A DNA stretch of 64,000 nt from Immundisolibacter sp. (GCF_014359565.1 NZ_JACIZD010000002.1:62001-126000), one strand, 5' to 3'. Shown: positions 29,997 to 40,012, numbered from the stretch's first letter. Translations and numbers: made by a program. Notes: generated from the letters alone by a model not told the origin.

Positions 29997-31395
29997 GTAC
30001 CGGCGCCGCCGGCGGCATTCGCTGCGCAGCACCCTGGGGCTGCGCCTGGGCCTGACTGTGGCACTGGCCATGGGCGGTCTGTTCGCGCTCATCGACTATC
30101 TGGTGGACGCCGAGCTGTACCGGCGCTTCGACATCGGCCTGGCGGCCCGGGCTCATGCGCTGACCGCCTACCTGGGCGCCCCCGGCGCTGACCCGCGGCC
30201 GCCCATCGAGACCCTGATGCCGCAGTTCCGCGGCCAGGGGCATACCGATTTCTATCAGGTCTGGGACGGCCACGGTGCCGTGCTGGCGCGCTCGGCCTCC
30301 AGCCATGGGCGCGATCTGGCGCGCCCGGCGCAACCGAGCAGGGACGGTACCTACTACGACCTTCGGCTGCCGGACGGCCACCGCGGCCGCGCCCTGGCCC
30401 GGGTAGTGCCGCTACCGCCCGATGACCCGCGCGGCGCGCTGCTGGTCGTGGTCGCCGAAGAGCGCGAGGCGCTGGATGCGCTCGAGCGGCGTCTGCACCG
30501 CATCCTGTTCACCGGCACCGGCGGCACCCTGCTGCTGGTGCTGGTGCTCACCGCTTGGTCGATCCGCCGCGCATTTGCCCCGCTCGATGCCTTCGGCCGC
30601 GCGGTGGCGGAACTGTCGCTCGACGGCGGCGGCCGGCCACCGCCCGGCGACGACCTGCCGAGCGAGCTGGCGCCCGTCGCCGGCAAGCTGGCGGCGACGC
30701 TGGAGCGCCTGCTGGCCGCGCTCGAACGCGAGCGGCGCTTCTCGCGGGATCTCGCCCATGAGCTGCGCACGCCGCTGGCCGAGGCGCGGCTGCTGGCCGA
30801 ACTGGCCCGGCGCGAGCCGGATACTGCGGGCGCAAATCTCGCCCAGCTGGACGCCGCGCTGGCCGAGATGAGCAAAATCGTCGACGGCCTGCTGTATCTC
30901 GCCCGCGTCGAGGCAGGCAGCGAGCAACCGCAGCCGGAGCCGCTCGATCTGGCCGCGCTGCTGGCGGCACAGGCCATGCGCTGCCGGGTGCCGGCCACCG
31001 AGCGCGGCCTCGACTGGCAACTTCGGGTCGAGCCCTGCTGGGTGCTGGCCGATGCGGCGCTGCTCGAGCGCCTGCTCGCCATCCTGTTCGACAACGCCGT
31101 GCAGCACGCCCCGTCCGGCGACTGCGTGCGGGTGCAGAGCGCCTGTGATCCCCCCGCGCTGTGGCTGGAAAACGCCGCGCCGCTGCTCGAACCGGCCGAT
31201 CTGGGCCGCCTCGCGGAACGCTTCTTTCACCGCCACGAGGGTGGCAACGAGGCCCACGCCGGCCTCGGCCTCGCGCTCGCCCGGGCGTTGGCCGCCGCGC
31301 TCGGACTGCAACTGTCGTTCACGCTTGATGGCGGCCGCCTGCGGGTATCGCTCGGCGGCTTTGCGCCCATTCCGGCCGATCCGGCGCAGGACTGA
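29983..31395 (+). CDS. Sensor histidine kinase
   Basis: The 470-residue kinase starts MSWTEYRRRRRHSL inside the end of the regulator gene. It has two membrane segments (about 18-42 and 172-195) around a 130-residue periplasmic sensor with many aromatic and charged residues, then a HAMP-like linker. The DHp domain has the phospho-acceptor H259 in RDLAHELRTPLAEA, and the ATPase domain has DNAVQHAP and AHAGLGLALARAL. It phosphorylates the adjacent regulator. Its position before a metal efflux operon suggests metal sensing in the periplasm. Confidence 0.92.
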   Translation: MSWTEYRRRRRHSLRSTLGLRLGLTVALAMGGLFALIDYLVDAELYRRFDIGLAARAHALTAYLGAPGADPRPPIETLMPQFRGQGHTDFYQVWDGHGAVLARSASSHGRDLARPAQPSRDGTYYDLRLPDGHRGRALARVVPLPPDDPRGALLVVVAEEREALDALERRLHRILFTGTGGTLLLVLVLTAWSIRRAFAPLDAFGRAVAELSLDGGGRPPPGDDLPSELAPVAGKLAATLERLLAALERERRFSRDLAHELRTPLAEARLLAELARREPDTAGANLAQLDAALAEMSKIVDGLLYLARVEAGSEQPQPEPLDLAALLAAQAMRCRVPATERGLDWQLRVEPCWVLADAALLERLLAILFDNAVQHAPSGDCVRVQSACDPPALWLENAAPLLEPADLGRLAERFFHRHEGGNEAHAGLGLALARALAAALGLQLSFTLDGGRLRVSLGGFAPIPADPAQD

Positions 31396-31419
31396 AAGCC
31401 ACGGCCTGTTTTCAAACAA

Positions 31420-31505
31420 GCGCTGAATAAATCCATCCTGGATTTTTCAGCGCCCGCCATCGAAAAAGTGTGGTTTTCCGATGGCTGACAAAATCAGCCG
31501 CTGAT
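31420..31505. repeat. Composite intergenic repeat (hairpin box type)
   Basis: GCGCTGAATAAATCC (31420-31434) pairs with GGATTTTTCAGCGC (31440-31453). A second hairpin follows, GCCATCG (31456-31462) with CGATGGC (31479-31485). The tail, TGACAAAATCAGCCGCTGAT, is the inverse of sequence at 60175-60189. The first hairpin recurs at 43878-43908 and 60062-60101. It sits between the kinase and efflux genes and could act as a terminator or attenuator, but no T run follows. Confidence 0.55.
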
Positions 31506-31592
31506 CGTGGCGGCGCCCGCGCAGCGGCTCCTTAAGCGTTTCCAAAGTCTGGGGTCGGACACTGCGCGCCAGTCCCGTCACCGGAAGCTGCG

Positions 31593-32636
31593 ATGCGCCC
31601 TCTCGCCCTGGCCCTGGCCGTCCTGTTCGGCCTCATTCACCCGCTGCTGGCCGCCGACATCGCCGTCAGCCCCGAGCAGGCCACCGCGCTGGGCGTCGAA
31701 ACCCAGCCGGCGGCGCCGGCGACGGTGTTGATGGCCGCGCGCCTGCCGGCCACGCTGGTGCTGCCGGGCAGCGGCGCCCGCGCGGTGGTGGTCCCCTTCG
31801 GCGGCGTGGTGACGCGCCGGCTGGCGCAGGAGGGCCAGACGGTGGCGGCCGGGCAGGCGCTGGTGGAACTGCACAGCGCCGAGTATCTGGCCGCCCACGC
31901 CGCCCAGCGCGACCGGCAGGCGCGGCTGGAACAGGCCCGCCAGCAGGCGGCACGCGATACCGCGCTGCTGCGCGAGGGCATCGTGCCGGCACGCCAGGCA
32001 CAGCAGAGTCAGGCGGTGCTGGCGGCCGTGCAGGCCGAGTTCGGCGCCGGGCGTGAGCTGCTGGCCGCCACCGCCGCGGTGGACGGGCAGCCGGCCGTCT
32101 ATCGGCTGCTGGCGCCGGCCGCCGGAGTGGTGCACGAGGGCGAGTTGCGCCTGGGCGAGCCGGTGCCGGCCGGCCACAGCGCGGCGCTGCTGCTCAGCGG
32201 CGATCGCCTGTGGGCCGAGGCGCAGCTGCCGCCGACCCTGGTCGGGCGTGTTCGCGCCGGGCAGGCGGTGCGCCTGCCCGGCGGCGCTCCGATCGGCCGG
32301 GTGATCGCCGTCGGCAGCGTGCTCGATCCGGCCAGCCGCGCCGCGCTGCTGCGCGCCGAGCTGCCGGCGGCGGGACTGGCCGCTGGCCAGACCCTGGAGA
32401 TCGAGATTCTCGACACCCCGCCGGCGCAGGCGCGGCGCGTGCCGGTCAGCGCGCTCGGCCGCGACGGCGACCAGACCCTGGTGTTCCTGGCGGTGGACGG
32501 CGGCTTTCGACCGCAGCCGGTGGAGGTCCTCGGCCGCGACGGCGAGGACGCGGTGGTGCTGGGCCTGCCAGCCGACGCCCAGGTGGTGGCCCGCGGCGTG
32601 GCGGCGCTGAAGGTGCTGGCCCGGCAGGAGCCCTGA
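31593..32636 (+). CDS. Heavy-metal RND efflux periplasmic adaptor (CusB/CzcB type)
   Basis: The 347-residue protein has a signal peptide (MRPLALALAVLFGLIHPLLA then ADIAVS), a lipoyl-like half (VVVPFGGVVTRRLAQEGQTV), a long alpha-hairpin (about 95-150), a second half-motif (YRLLAPAAGVVHEGELRLGE) and beta-barrel blocks. It would bridge the inner-membrane pump and the outer-membrane channel encoded next. No His- or Met-rich metal-binding N-terminal extension is seen. It is the first gene of a four-gene rightward operon; the pump gene starts 2 bp after its stop. Confidence 0.87.
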   Translation: MRPLALALAVLFGLIHPLLAADIAVSPEQATALGVETQPAAPATVLMAARLPATLVLPGSGARAVVVPFGGVVTRRLAQEGQTVAAGQALVELHSAEYLAAHAAQRDRQARLEQARQQAARDTALLREGIVPARQAQQSQAVLAAVQAEFGAGRELLAATAAVDGQPAVYRLLAPAAGVVHEGELRLGEPVPAGHSAALLLSGDRLWAEAQLPPTLVGRVRAGQAVRLPGGAPIGRVIAVGSVLDPASRAALLRAELPAAGLAAGQTLEIEILDTPPAQARRVPVSALGRDGDQTLVFLAVDGGFRPQPVEVLGRDGEDAVVLGLPADAQVVARGVAALKVLARQEP

Positions 32637-32638
32637 AG

Positions 32639-35600
32639 ATGCTGTCGCGACTGGTGGAATTCGCCCTCGCCCAGCGCCTGGTGGTGCTGCTGGTCACTGC
32701 GCTTGGCGTGGGCGCCGGCATCGCCGCCTGGCGGCAGCTGCCGATCGACGCCTTTCCGGATATCTCGCCGACCCAGGTCAAGCTGATCCTGAAGGCCCCC
32801 GGCATGACCCCGCAGGAGGTCGAGCAGCGCATCCTGGTGCCGCTGGAGATGGAACTGCTCGGCCTGCCGCGGCAGGTGCAGCTGCGGGCCCTGGCCAAAT
32901 ACGCCATCGCCGATGTCACCCTGGTGTTCGAGGACGGCACCGACATCTACTGGGCGCGCCAGCAGGTGGCCGAGCGCTATGCCGGCGTGCGCGACGCCCT
33001 GCCGGCGGGCGTCGAAGGCGGGCTGGCGCCCATCGCCACACCGTTGTCGGACCTGTTCATGTTCACCATCGAGGGTGATCTCGGCCTGACCGACAAGCGC
33101 GATCTGCTGGACTGGACCATCCGTCCGGCGCTGCGCACCGTGCCCGGCGTGGCCGACGTCAACGCCCTCGGCGGCCGGGTGCGCACCTACGAGGTGGTGC
33201 CGGACCGCGCCGCGCTGGCCGCCGCCGGGGTGACGCTGACCGAGCTGGCCGCTGCGCTCGAGGTCAACAACCAGAACGACGGCGCCGGCCGCCTGCACGA
33301 CGGCGAAGAGGCGCTGGTGGTGCGCGCCACCGGCGCCTACGAGGGCCTGGACGATGTGGCCAGCGTGGTGGTGGCGCGGCGCGACGGCCGGGTGCTGCGC
33401 GTGGCCGACCTGGCTCAGGTGCGCTTTGGCGAACTCGCGCCGCTCGGCGCGGTGAGCAAGGACGGCCGCGGCGAGGCGGTGGAGGCGATCGTGGTCGGTC
33501 TGCGCGGCGCCAACGCCGGCGCGGTGGTGGCCGGCGTGCGCGCCAAGCTCGCCGAGCTGCAACCGGCACTGCCGCCCGGGGTGAGCCTGAACGTGTTCTA
33601 CGACCGCAGCGACCTGATCGCCCGCGCCGTGGGCACCGTCAGCCGCGCGCTGATCGAGGCGGCGGTGCTGGTGGTGGTGCTGCTGCTGCTGTTCCTGGGC
33701 GAGCTGCGCGCGGCACTGGTGGTGGCGATGACGCTGCCGCTGGCGGCGCTCGGCACTTTCCTGTTGATGCGCCTGACCGGCATGAGCGCCAACCTGATGA
33801 GCCTGGGCGGGCTGGCCATCGCCATCGGCATCCTGGTCGACGCCGCCGTGGTGGTGGTCGAGAACGCCGTCGAGCGCCTGGCCGGCGAGGAGGCCCAGCG
33901 CCTGCCACGCCTGCACATCATCTACCGCGCCGTGGCCGAGGTGGCGCAGCCGGTGACCACCGGCGTTTTCATCATCGCGCTGGTGTTCCTGCCGCTGCTG
34001 ACGCTGGAAGGGCTCGAAGGCAAGCTGTTCGCGCCGGTGGCCCTCAGCATCGTGTTCGCGCTCGGCGCCTCGCTGCTGGTCGGGCTCACCTTCATCCCGG
34101 TGCTGGCCTCGCTGGTGCTGCACGCCGGTCCGCATCGCGATCCCTGGCTGATGCGCCAGCTGGCGCCAGCCTATGCGCGGCTGCTGGGCGCCTGCCTGCG
34201 CCGGCCGCTGCCGCTGATCGCGGTGGCGGTGGTCGGCCTGCTGCTGGCCAGCGGCGCCTACCTGCGCACCGGCAAGAGCTTCATGCCGACCCTGGACGAG
34301 GGCGCCATCCTGGTGCAGCTGACCAAGCTGCCATCGATCGACGTCGACGCCAGCCTGGCGCTCGATCAGGCCGTGCAGCGGGCGCTGCTGGCCGAGGTGC
34401 CGGAGGTGCAAAGCATCGTCGCGCGCCTGGGCTCGGACGACCTCGGCCTGGATCCGATGAGCCTGAACGACACCGACAGCTTTCTGGTGCTGGCGCCCAA
34501 GGAGCAATGGCGGGTGCCGGACAAGGATTGGCTGGCAGCGCGCCTGCGCGAGGTGCTGGCGCGCTTTCCGGGCATCGAGTTCACCTTCACCCAGCCGATC
34601 GAGATGCGCATCTCGGAGATGCTCACCGGCTCGCGCGGCGATCTGGCGGTGAAGATCTTCGGGCCGGACCTGGCCGAGCTCGACCGGCTGGCCGGGCGCA
34701 TCGCCGCAGTGCTGGAAGCGACCCCCGGCGCCAGCGAGGTGTTCACCGTGCACAACGAGGGCGTGCAGTACCTGGAACTGCGCCTCGATCGCCTGGCCGT
34801 CGGCCGCGCCGGCCTCGATGCCCAGGCCCTGCAGCGCGAGCTGCGCGCCCAGGTGGACGGCCTGCGCGCCGGCACGGTGCTGGAAGGCAACAAGCGCATC
34901 CCGCTGATGGTGCGCGGCGAGCCGCGCCTGCGCCGCGACGCCGACGCCCTGGCCGAGACACGCATCGCCCTGCCCGACGGCGGCAGCGCGCGCCTGGCCG
35001 ATCTGGCCCGCATCGAGCGCATGGCCGGCCCGATCAAGGTGGACCGCGAGGACGGCGAGCGCTTCGCCGTGGTGCAGGCCAACGTCGCCGGCCGCGACCT
35101 GGTGGGCTATGTGGACGACGCCCGGGCCCGCGTCGCCGCAGCAGTACCGCTGCCGCCCGGTTACCGGCTGGTGTGGGGCGGCCAGTTCGAGAATCAGCAG
35201 CGCGCCGCCGCGCGCCTGGGCCTGGTGGTGCCGGTGGCGCTGGGGCTTATCTTCTTCGTGCTGTTCGCCACCTTGGGCTCGGTGCGCCAGGCGCTGCTGA
35301 TCCTCGCCAACATCCCGTTCGCGCTGATCGGCGGGGCGATCGCCCTGTGGGCGTCCGGCGAATACCTGTCGGTGCCGGCCTCGGTGGGCTTCATCGCCCT
35401 GCTCGGCATCGCCGTGCTCAACGGCCTGGTGCTGCTGACGCACTTCAACCAGCTGCGCGCCGCCGGCCTGCCGATCGAGCAGGTGGTCTACGACGGCGCC
35501 CGGCGGCGCCTGCGCCCGGTGCTGATGACCGCCGGCATCGCCGCCCTGGGCCTGGTACCGCTGCTGCTGCAGACCGGGCCCGGTTCGGAGATCCAGCGCC

Positions 35601-35707
35601 CGCTGGCGATCGTGGTGCTGGGCGGGCTCATCACCTCGACCGCCCTGACCCTGCTGCTGCTCCCCATCCTGTACCGGCGTTTCAGCGCCGCGGAGGCGCG
35701 CCCATGA
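32639..35707 (+). CDS. Heavy-metal efflux RND pump (CusA/CzcA family)
   Basis: The 1022-residue inner-membrane pump has 12 membrane segments and two large periplasmic loops. It starts MLSRLVEFALAQRLVVLL and shows PIDAFPDISPTQVKLILKAPG, typical of HME-RND pumps. The membrane proton-relay stretch reads LAIAIGILVDAAVVVVEN. It lacks the DFG...DGA form of CzcA and is closer to CusA-type (monovalent metal) pumps, though QPIEMRISEMLTGSRGDLAVKIFG also resembles CzcA. Metal specificity is therefore left open. A longer open frame upstream is shadow. The DUF3240 start overlaps its stop (ATGA). Confidence 0.93.
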   Translation: MLSRLVEFALAQRLVVLLVTALGVGAGIAAWRQLPIDAFPDISPTQVKLILKAPGMTPQEVEQRILVPLEMELLGLPRQVQLRALAKYAIADVTLVFEDGTDIYWARQQVAERYAGVRDALPAGVEGGLAPIATPLSDLFMFTIEGDLGLTDKRDLLDWTIRPALRTVPGVADVNALGGRVRTYEVVPDRAALAAAGVTLTELAAALEVNNQNDGAGRLHDGEEALVVRATGAYEGLDDVASVVVARRDGRVLRVADLAQVRFGELAPLGAVSKDGRGEAVEAIVVGLRGANAGAVVAGVRAKLAELQPALPPGVSLNVFYDRSDLIARAVGTVSRALIEAAVLVVVLLLLFLGELRAALVVAMTLPLAALGTFLLMRLTGMSANLMSLGGLAIAIGILVDAAVVVVENAVERLAGEEAQRLPRLHIIYRAVAEVAQPVTTGVFIIALVFLPLLTLEGLEGKLFAPVALSIVFALGASLLVGLTFIPVLASLVLHAGPHRDPWLMRQLAPAYARLLGACLRRPLPLIAVAVVGLLLASGAYLRTGKSFMPTLDEGAILVQLTKLPSIDVDASLALDQAVQRALLAEVPEVQSIVARLGSDDLGLDPMSLNDTDSFLVLAPKEQWRVPDKDWLAARLREVLARFPGIEFTFTQPIEMRISEMLTGSRGDLAVKIFGPDLAELDRLAGRIAAVLEATPGASEVFTVHNEGVQYLELRLDRLAVGRAGLDAQALQRELRAQVDGLRAGTVLEGNKRIPLMVRGEPRLRRDADALAETRIALPDGGSARLADLARIERMAGPIKVDREDGERFAVVQANVAGRDLVGYVDDARARVAAAVPLPPGYRLVWGGQFENQQRAAARLGLVVPVALGLIFFVLFATLGSVRQALLILANIPFALIGGAIALWASGEYLSVPASVGFIALLGIAVLNGLVLLTHFNQLRAAGLPIEQVVYDGARRRLRPVLMTAGIAALGLVPLLLQTGPGSEIQRPLAIVVLGGLITSTALTLLLLPILYRRFSAAEARP

Positions 35708-36012
35708 ACTCCGATCTGCAGCAACTGACCCTGGTGTTCCCGGACGAGCTCGAAGGCGCCGTGCTGGATGCGCTCGGCACCATCGCACCGGAGCAGCCCT
35801 ACACCCTGCTGCACGCCACCGGCCACGGCCGCGACTTCGCCGCCGCCAGCAACCGCGAGCGCGTGCGCGGTCAGGTCGGGCGTCGGGTGCTGTGGGTGGT
35901 GGCCGCGCCTGCCAGCATCGAGCCGCTGCTGGCGGCGCTGCGCGAGCGCATCCACAGCCGCGACCTGGTCTGGTGGCGGGCGCCGGTGGCCGCCTTCGGA
36001 GACTTTTCATGA
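35704..36012 (+). CDS. DUF3240 small protein
   Basis: The 102-residue protein starts MNSDLQQLTLVFPDELEGAV, has LLHATGHGRDF and ends LVWWRAPVAAFGDFS. These features match DUF3240, a PII-like ferredoxin-fold family often found inside metal efflux operons and of unproven function. It is coupled to both neighbours by ATGA overlaps, which places it firmly in the efflux operon. A regulatory or metal-sensing role for the pump is inference. Confidence 0.78.
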   Translation: MNSDLQQLTLVFPDELEGAVLDALGTIAPEQPYTLLHATGHGRDFAAASNRERVRGQVGRRVLWVVAAPASIEPLLAALRERIHSRDLVWWRAPVAAFGDFS

Positions 36013-37322
36013 AACAAACGCGCATGGCAGCGGTGCTGGCACTGGCTGCGGCGCTGGCCGTCAACACGACCCAGGCAGGCGCCGCAGAAGCCGCAGAACC
36101 GGTGCCGTTGTTGCTGCCGGACCCTGACACCGCCCACCAGGTGCTGTCCGAAACCCCCACCGTGCAGGCGGCGCTGGCGGCGCGCGAGGCGGCCCGGGCG
36201 CGCGGCGAGGCGCTCGATACCGGCCCCTACGAGTTCGAGCTCGACGCCGTCGGCCAGCGCCGCGACGTGCGCCACGAGGGCGACTACAACGAGTGGGAGG
36301 CCGGCATCAGCCGGCGCCTGCGCCTGCCGGGCAAGGCGGCGCTGGACCGCGAACTGGGTGCACTCGGCAACGACGCGGCCGAGCTCGGCATCGCCGACGC
36401 CTTCCACGGCGCGGCGCTCGAACTGCTCGACGGCTGGTTCGGCTGGCTGGATGCGGCCAGCGCCGTGGCCGCGGCCGCCAGCGCCCGCGACCGCTTGGCC
36501 GAGGAGCGCGCGGCGGTCGACAAGCGCCTGGCGCGCGGCGACGCCGCCCGCATCGACCTCGACCTGGCCGACTCGGCGCTGGCCGGCGCCGAGGCGGCCC
36601 TCGCCGAGGCGCGCACCGCCGCCGCCGAGACCAGCGCCGCGCTGGGCGCGCGCTACCCCACCCTGGCACTGCCGGCCGCGCCGCCGCCCATCCCGGAGCC
36701 CGAAGCGCCGGCCATGGACGCCGCGGCGCTGGCCGCCCAGATCGTCGCCCGCAGCCACGAGATCGGCATCGCCGAGGCTCGCTACCAGCAGTCCATGAAG
36801 CGCGCCCAGCGCGGCGAGCGCGACCGCCGGCCGGACCCCGCGCTGGGCATCCGCACCCTGTCCGAACGCGGCGGCGACGAGACCGCCGTCGGCCTGACCT
36901 TCAACATCCCCATCGGCGGCCGCTACCGAGCGGCCGAGGCGCGCGCACTGGCCGCCGATGCCGGCGCCGCCGGGGCCGAGCTCGACGCCGTGCGCCGGCA
37001 GGTCGTGGCCGGTTCCCGCAGCGTCACCGCCCGCATGCAGGGTAGCCTCGCCGCCTGGCAGGCGGCGCGCCGCGCCGCCGAGGCCGCCGACACCCACGCC
37101 GCGCGCGCCCGGCGCGGCTATCAACTGGGCGAGACCGACCTGTTCAGCCTGCTGGCCGCCGAGCGCACCGCCCAGGACGCCCGGCGCGCGGAAATCGCCG
37201 CCCGTATCGCCGCGCACCGCGCCATCGCCCGGGTGCGGGTCGACGCCCACGAGATGTGGGCATACCACCACGGGCACGAGGAAGACGGCGCAGCGGCGGA
37301 CGAGCACCGCCACGGCCAGTGA
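36009..37322 (+). CDS. Outer-membrane efflux channel (TolC/CzcC family)
   Basis: The 437-residue protein has a signal peptide (to about AGA-AEAAEP) and two long coiled-coil repeats typical of TolC-family channels (ISRRLRLPGKAALDRELGAL ... LTFNIPIGGRYRAAEARALA). The second repeat ends in YQLGETDLFSLLAAERTAQDA. The C-terminus is unusual: HEMWAYHHGHEEDG and DEHRHGQ form a His/acid-rich tail that could bind metal. It is the last gene of the efflux operon and is coupled to DUF3240. Channel order (B-A-DUF3240-C) differs from the common C-B-A. Confidence 0.86.
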   Translation: MKQTRMAAVLALAAALAVNTTQAGAAEAAEPVPLLLPDPDTAHQVLSETPTVQAALAAREAARARGEALDTGPYEFELDAVGQRRDVRHEGDYNEWEAGISRRLRLPGKAALDRELGALGNDAAELGIADAFHGAALELLDGWFGWLDAASAVAAAASARDRLAEERAAVDKRLARGDAARIDLDLADSALAGAEAALAEARTAAAETSAALGARYPTLALPAAPPPIPEPEAPAMDAAALAAQIVARSHEIGIAEARYQQSMKRAQRGERDRRPDPALGIRTLSERGGDETAVGLTFNIPIGGRYRAAEARALAADAGAAGAELDAVRRQVVAGSRSVTARMQGSLAAWQAARRAAEAADTHAARARRGYQLGETDLFSLLAAERTAQDARRAEIAARIAAHRAIARVRVDAHEMWAYHHGHEEDGAAADEHRHGQ

Positions 37323-37350
37323 AATCCGGCAGCGGCCTGACGGTGCTACG

Positions 37351-37374
37351 CAGGAGCCTGGCTTGCCGGGCGAT
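37351..37374. repeat. REP-like repeat, partial inverted copy
   Basis: CAGGAGCCTGGCTTGCCGGG followed by CGAT matches the inverted half of the GTAG-type family (GTAGGAGCCCGGC ... GCCGGGCGATC). It lies between the convergent channel gene and lysS. Confidence 0.4.
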
Positions 37375-37422
37375 GGCTGACCGCATGGGGCCGGCCTGCC
37401 ATCTGCGAATGGCTGGCCGCCC

Positions 37423-38910
37423 TCACCGCTCCGGGCGCAGGTGCGGGAACAGGATCACCTCGCGGATGGAGGTGACGTCCGCGAACAGCATGGCCAGCCG
37501 GTCGACGCCGATGCCCTCGCCGGCGGTCGGCGGCAGGCCGTATTCGAGCGCCTCCACGTAGTCGGCGTCGAAATACATGGCTTCCTCATCGCCGGCGGCC
37601 TTGCGGGCGGCCTGCTCCAGGAAGCGCGCCGCCTGGTCCTCCGGGTCGTTCAGCTCCGAGAAGCCGTTGGCCAGCTCGCGCCCGGCGATGAACAGCTCGA
37701 AGCGCTCGGTCAGCGCCGGGTCGTCGGCGCGGCGGCGGGCCAGCGGCGAGACCTCGACCGGGAAGTCGGTGACGAAGGTCGGCTGGATGAGCTGTTCCTC
37801 GACCACTTTCTCGAACAGCTCGAGCTGCACCTGCGCCAGCCCGTCGTCGTCCTTGACCACCAGGCCCAGCTCCCGCGCCAGGGCGCGGGCGGCGTCCAGA
37901 TCGGCCAGCAGCGCCGGGGTGGCGCGCGGCAGGTAGGCCGTGATGGCCTCGGCCAGCGTGTAGCGGGCGAAGGGTTTGCCGAAGTCGATCGGCTGGCCCT
38001 GATAGCTCAGTTGGGTGCTGCCGAGCACGCGCATGGCCAGATCCCGCAGCAGGCGCTCGGTCAGGTCCATCAGGTCGCGGTAGTCCGCGTAGGCCTGGTA
38101 GAACTCGAGCATGGTGAACTCGGGGTTGTGGCGCGTGGACAGCCCCTCGTTGCGGAAATTGCGCCCCAGCTCGAACACCTTCTCGAAGCCACCCACCACC
38201 AGCCGCTTCAGGTACAGCTCCGGCGCTATGCGCAGGTACAGCGTCATGTCGAGCGCGTTGTGATGGGTCACGAACGGTCGCGCCACGGCGCCGCCGGGCA
38301 TCGGCTGCATGAGCGGGGTTTCGACTTCCAGAAACCCGTCTGCGACGAACCACTCGCGCAGGCCCGTCACCAGCGCCGAGCGGATGGCGAAGGTGCGCCG
38401 CGCCTCCTCGTTGACGATCAGGTCCAGGTAGCGCTGGCGGTGGCGGCGCTCGGCATCCTGCAGGCCGTGCCACTTGTCCGGCAGCGGACGCAGCGATTTG
38501 GTCAGCAGGCGCAGCGACTCGGCGCGCACGGTCAGCTCGCCGGTGCGGGTGCGAAACAGCGTGCCGCTCACGCCGACGATGTCGCCCAGGTCCAGGCGCT
38601 TGAAGTCCTCGTAGGCGTCCTCGCCCAGCACGTCGCGCTGCACGTACACCTGCATGCGGCCGGAGCTGTCCTGCAGGTGCACGAAAGAGGCCTTGCCCAT
38701 CAGGCGGCGGGTCATGATGCGCCCGGCGATGCGCACTGCCACCGGCTGCGCGTCCAACGCCTCGGCCGGCGTGTCGGCGTGCGCGCGCAACAGCTCGGCG
38801 GTCAGGGCGTCGCGGCGAAAGTCATTCGGGTAAGCCTGCCCGGCATGGCGCCAGTCAGCCAGCTTGCCCCGGCGAATGGCGATCTGCTCGTTGTCGTCTT
38901 CGTGGTGCAT
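37423..38910 (-). CDS. lysS: Lysyl-tRNA synthetase, class II
   Basis: The 495-residue enzyme has the N-terminal OB-fold anticodon domain ([37 protein letters not shown]) and the class II catalytic core: motif 1 region ([20 protein letters not shown]), motif 2 ([21 protein letters not shown]) and motif 3 ([19 protein letters not shown]). It charges tRNA-Lys. It starts 3 bp after the prfB stop, the same gene order as prfB-lysS in Escherichia coli. Confidence 0.96.
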   Translation of the reverse strand: MHHEDDNEQIAIRRGKLADWRHAGQAYPNDFRRDALTAELLRAHADTPAEALDAQPVAVRIAGRIMTRRLMGKASFVHLQDSSGRMQVYVQRDVLGEDAYEDFKRLDLGDIVGVSGTLFRTRTGELTVRAESLRLLTKSLRPLPDKWHGLQDAERRHRQRYLDLIVNEEARRTFAIRSALVTGLREWFVADGFLEVETPLMQPMPGGAVARPFVTHHNALDMTLYLRIAPELYLKRLVVGGFEKVFELGRNFRNEGLSTRHNPEFTMLEFYQAYADYRDLMDLTERLLRDLAMRVLGSTQLSYQGQPIDFGKPFARYTLAEAITAYLPRATPALLADLDAARALARELGLVVKDDDGLAQVQLELFEKVVEEQLIQPTFVTDFPVEVSPLARRRADDPALTERFELFIAGRELANGFSELNDPEDQAARFLEQAARKAAGDEEAMYFDADYVEALEYGLPPTAGEGIGVDRLAMLFADVTSIREVILFPHLRPER

Positions 38911-38913
38911 GGC

Positions 38914-40012
38914 TTACAGGCCGCTCTTGAGGCTGGCTTCGATGAAGGGGTCCAGGTCACCGTCCAGCACCGCCTGCGTGTTGCCGGTCTCGACGTCCGT
39001 GCGCAGGTCCTTGATGCGCGACTGGTCCAGCACGTAGGAGCGGATCTGGTGGCCCCAGGAGATGTCGGACTTGGCGTCCTCGGTGGCCTGCGCCTGGGCG
39101 CGGCGGGCGTTCAGCTCGCGCTCGTACAGCTTGGCGCGCAGCTGCGCCATGGCGGTGGCGCGGTTCTTGTGCTGCGAGCGGTCGGCCTGGCAGGCCACCA
39201 CCACGCCGGTCGGCACGTGGGTGATGCGGATGGCCGACTCGGTGCGGTTCACGTGCTGGCCGCCGGCGCCGGAGGCGCGGTAGGTGTCCACGCGCAGGTC
39301 GGCCGGGTTGATGTCGACCTCGATGTTCTCGTCCACTTCCGGGTAGGCATAGACGGAAGCGAACGAGGTGTGGCGGCGGTTGCCGGAGTCGAACGGCGAC
39401 TTGCGCACCAGTCGGTGCACGCCGGTTTCGGTGCGCAGGTAGCCGTAGGCATACGGGCCGCGCACGTGCACGGTGGCGGACTTGATGCCGGCCACCTCGC
39501 CGTCGGATTGTTCCGTGATCTCGACCTCGAAGCCTTTTCTTTCGCACCAGCGCAGGTACATGCGCAGCAGCATCTGCGCCCAGTCCTGCGCCTCGGTGCC
39601 GCCGGAGCCGGCCTGGATGTCCAGATAGGCGTTGTTGGCGTCGGCCTCGCCCGAGAACATGCGCTGGAATTCCAGCCGCTGCACATGGGCTTCGAGACGC
39701 TCGACGTCCTTTGTCAGCGCAGCCGCGGCGGACTCATCGTCCTCCAGCTCGATCAGCTCGGCCAGCTCCAGGCTGTCGGCGATGCCGCGCGTCAGCTCAC
39801 TGATGCCGCCGACGACTTCTTCCAGGCGCGCTCGCTCGCGGTTCAGTTCCTGAGCGCGCTCGGCGTTTTCCCATACCTTGGGGTCTTCGAGCTCGCGCAG
39901 GACCTCGGTCAGGCGCTCTTGCTTGGTATCGAGGTCAAAGATACCCCCGTAGCGTGGCCACCCGCGCCGCCAGTTCTTTCAAGGTGTTTCGCTGGGTGCT
40001 GATGTCGATCAT
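38914..40012 (-). CDS. prfB: Peptide chain release factor 2, with programmed +1 frameshift
   Basis: RF2 is encoded in two frames. The first frame starts at ATG 40012 and gives 25 codons ending LRGYL at an in-frame TGA (39935-39937). A +1 shift continues [13 protein letters not shown] for 340 more codons, total 365 residues, the usual RF2 length. The SPF anticodon-like tripeptide ([15 protein letters not shown]) and the catalytic GGQ ([12 protein letters not shown]) are present. RF2 reads UGA and UAA stops; the shift site lets low RF2 raise its own synthesis. It is followed by lysS. Confidence 0.96.
39934..39949 (-). promoter_or_regulatory. prfB programmed frameshift site
   Basis: Read on the minus strand, the sequence is GGGGGTATCTTTGAC: an internal Shine-Dalgarno-like GGGGG run, then CTT TGA C. 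This is the classical autoregulatory site where slow UGA termination makes the ribosome slip +1 on CTT. Confidence 0.95.

Noticed and set aside
32099-36160. Minus-strand open frame of 1353 codons opposite the metal efflux operon
   Set aside because: Gln/His/Arg-rich chance translation of the opposite strand of clear RND genes; no motifs or ribosome site.
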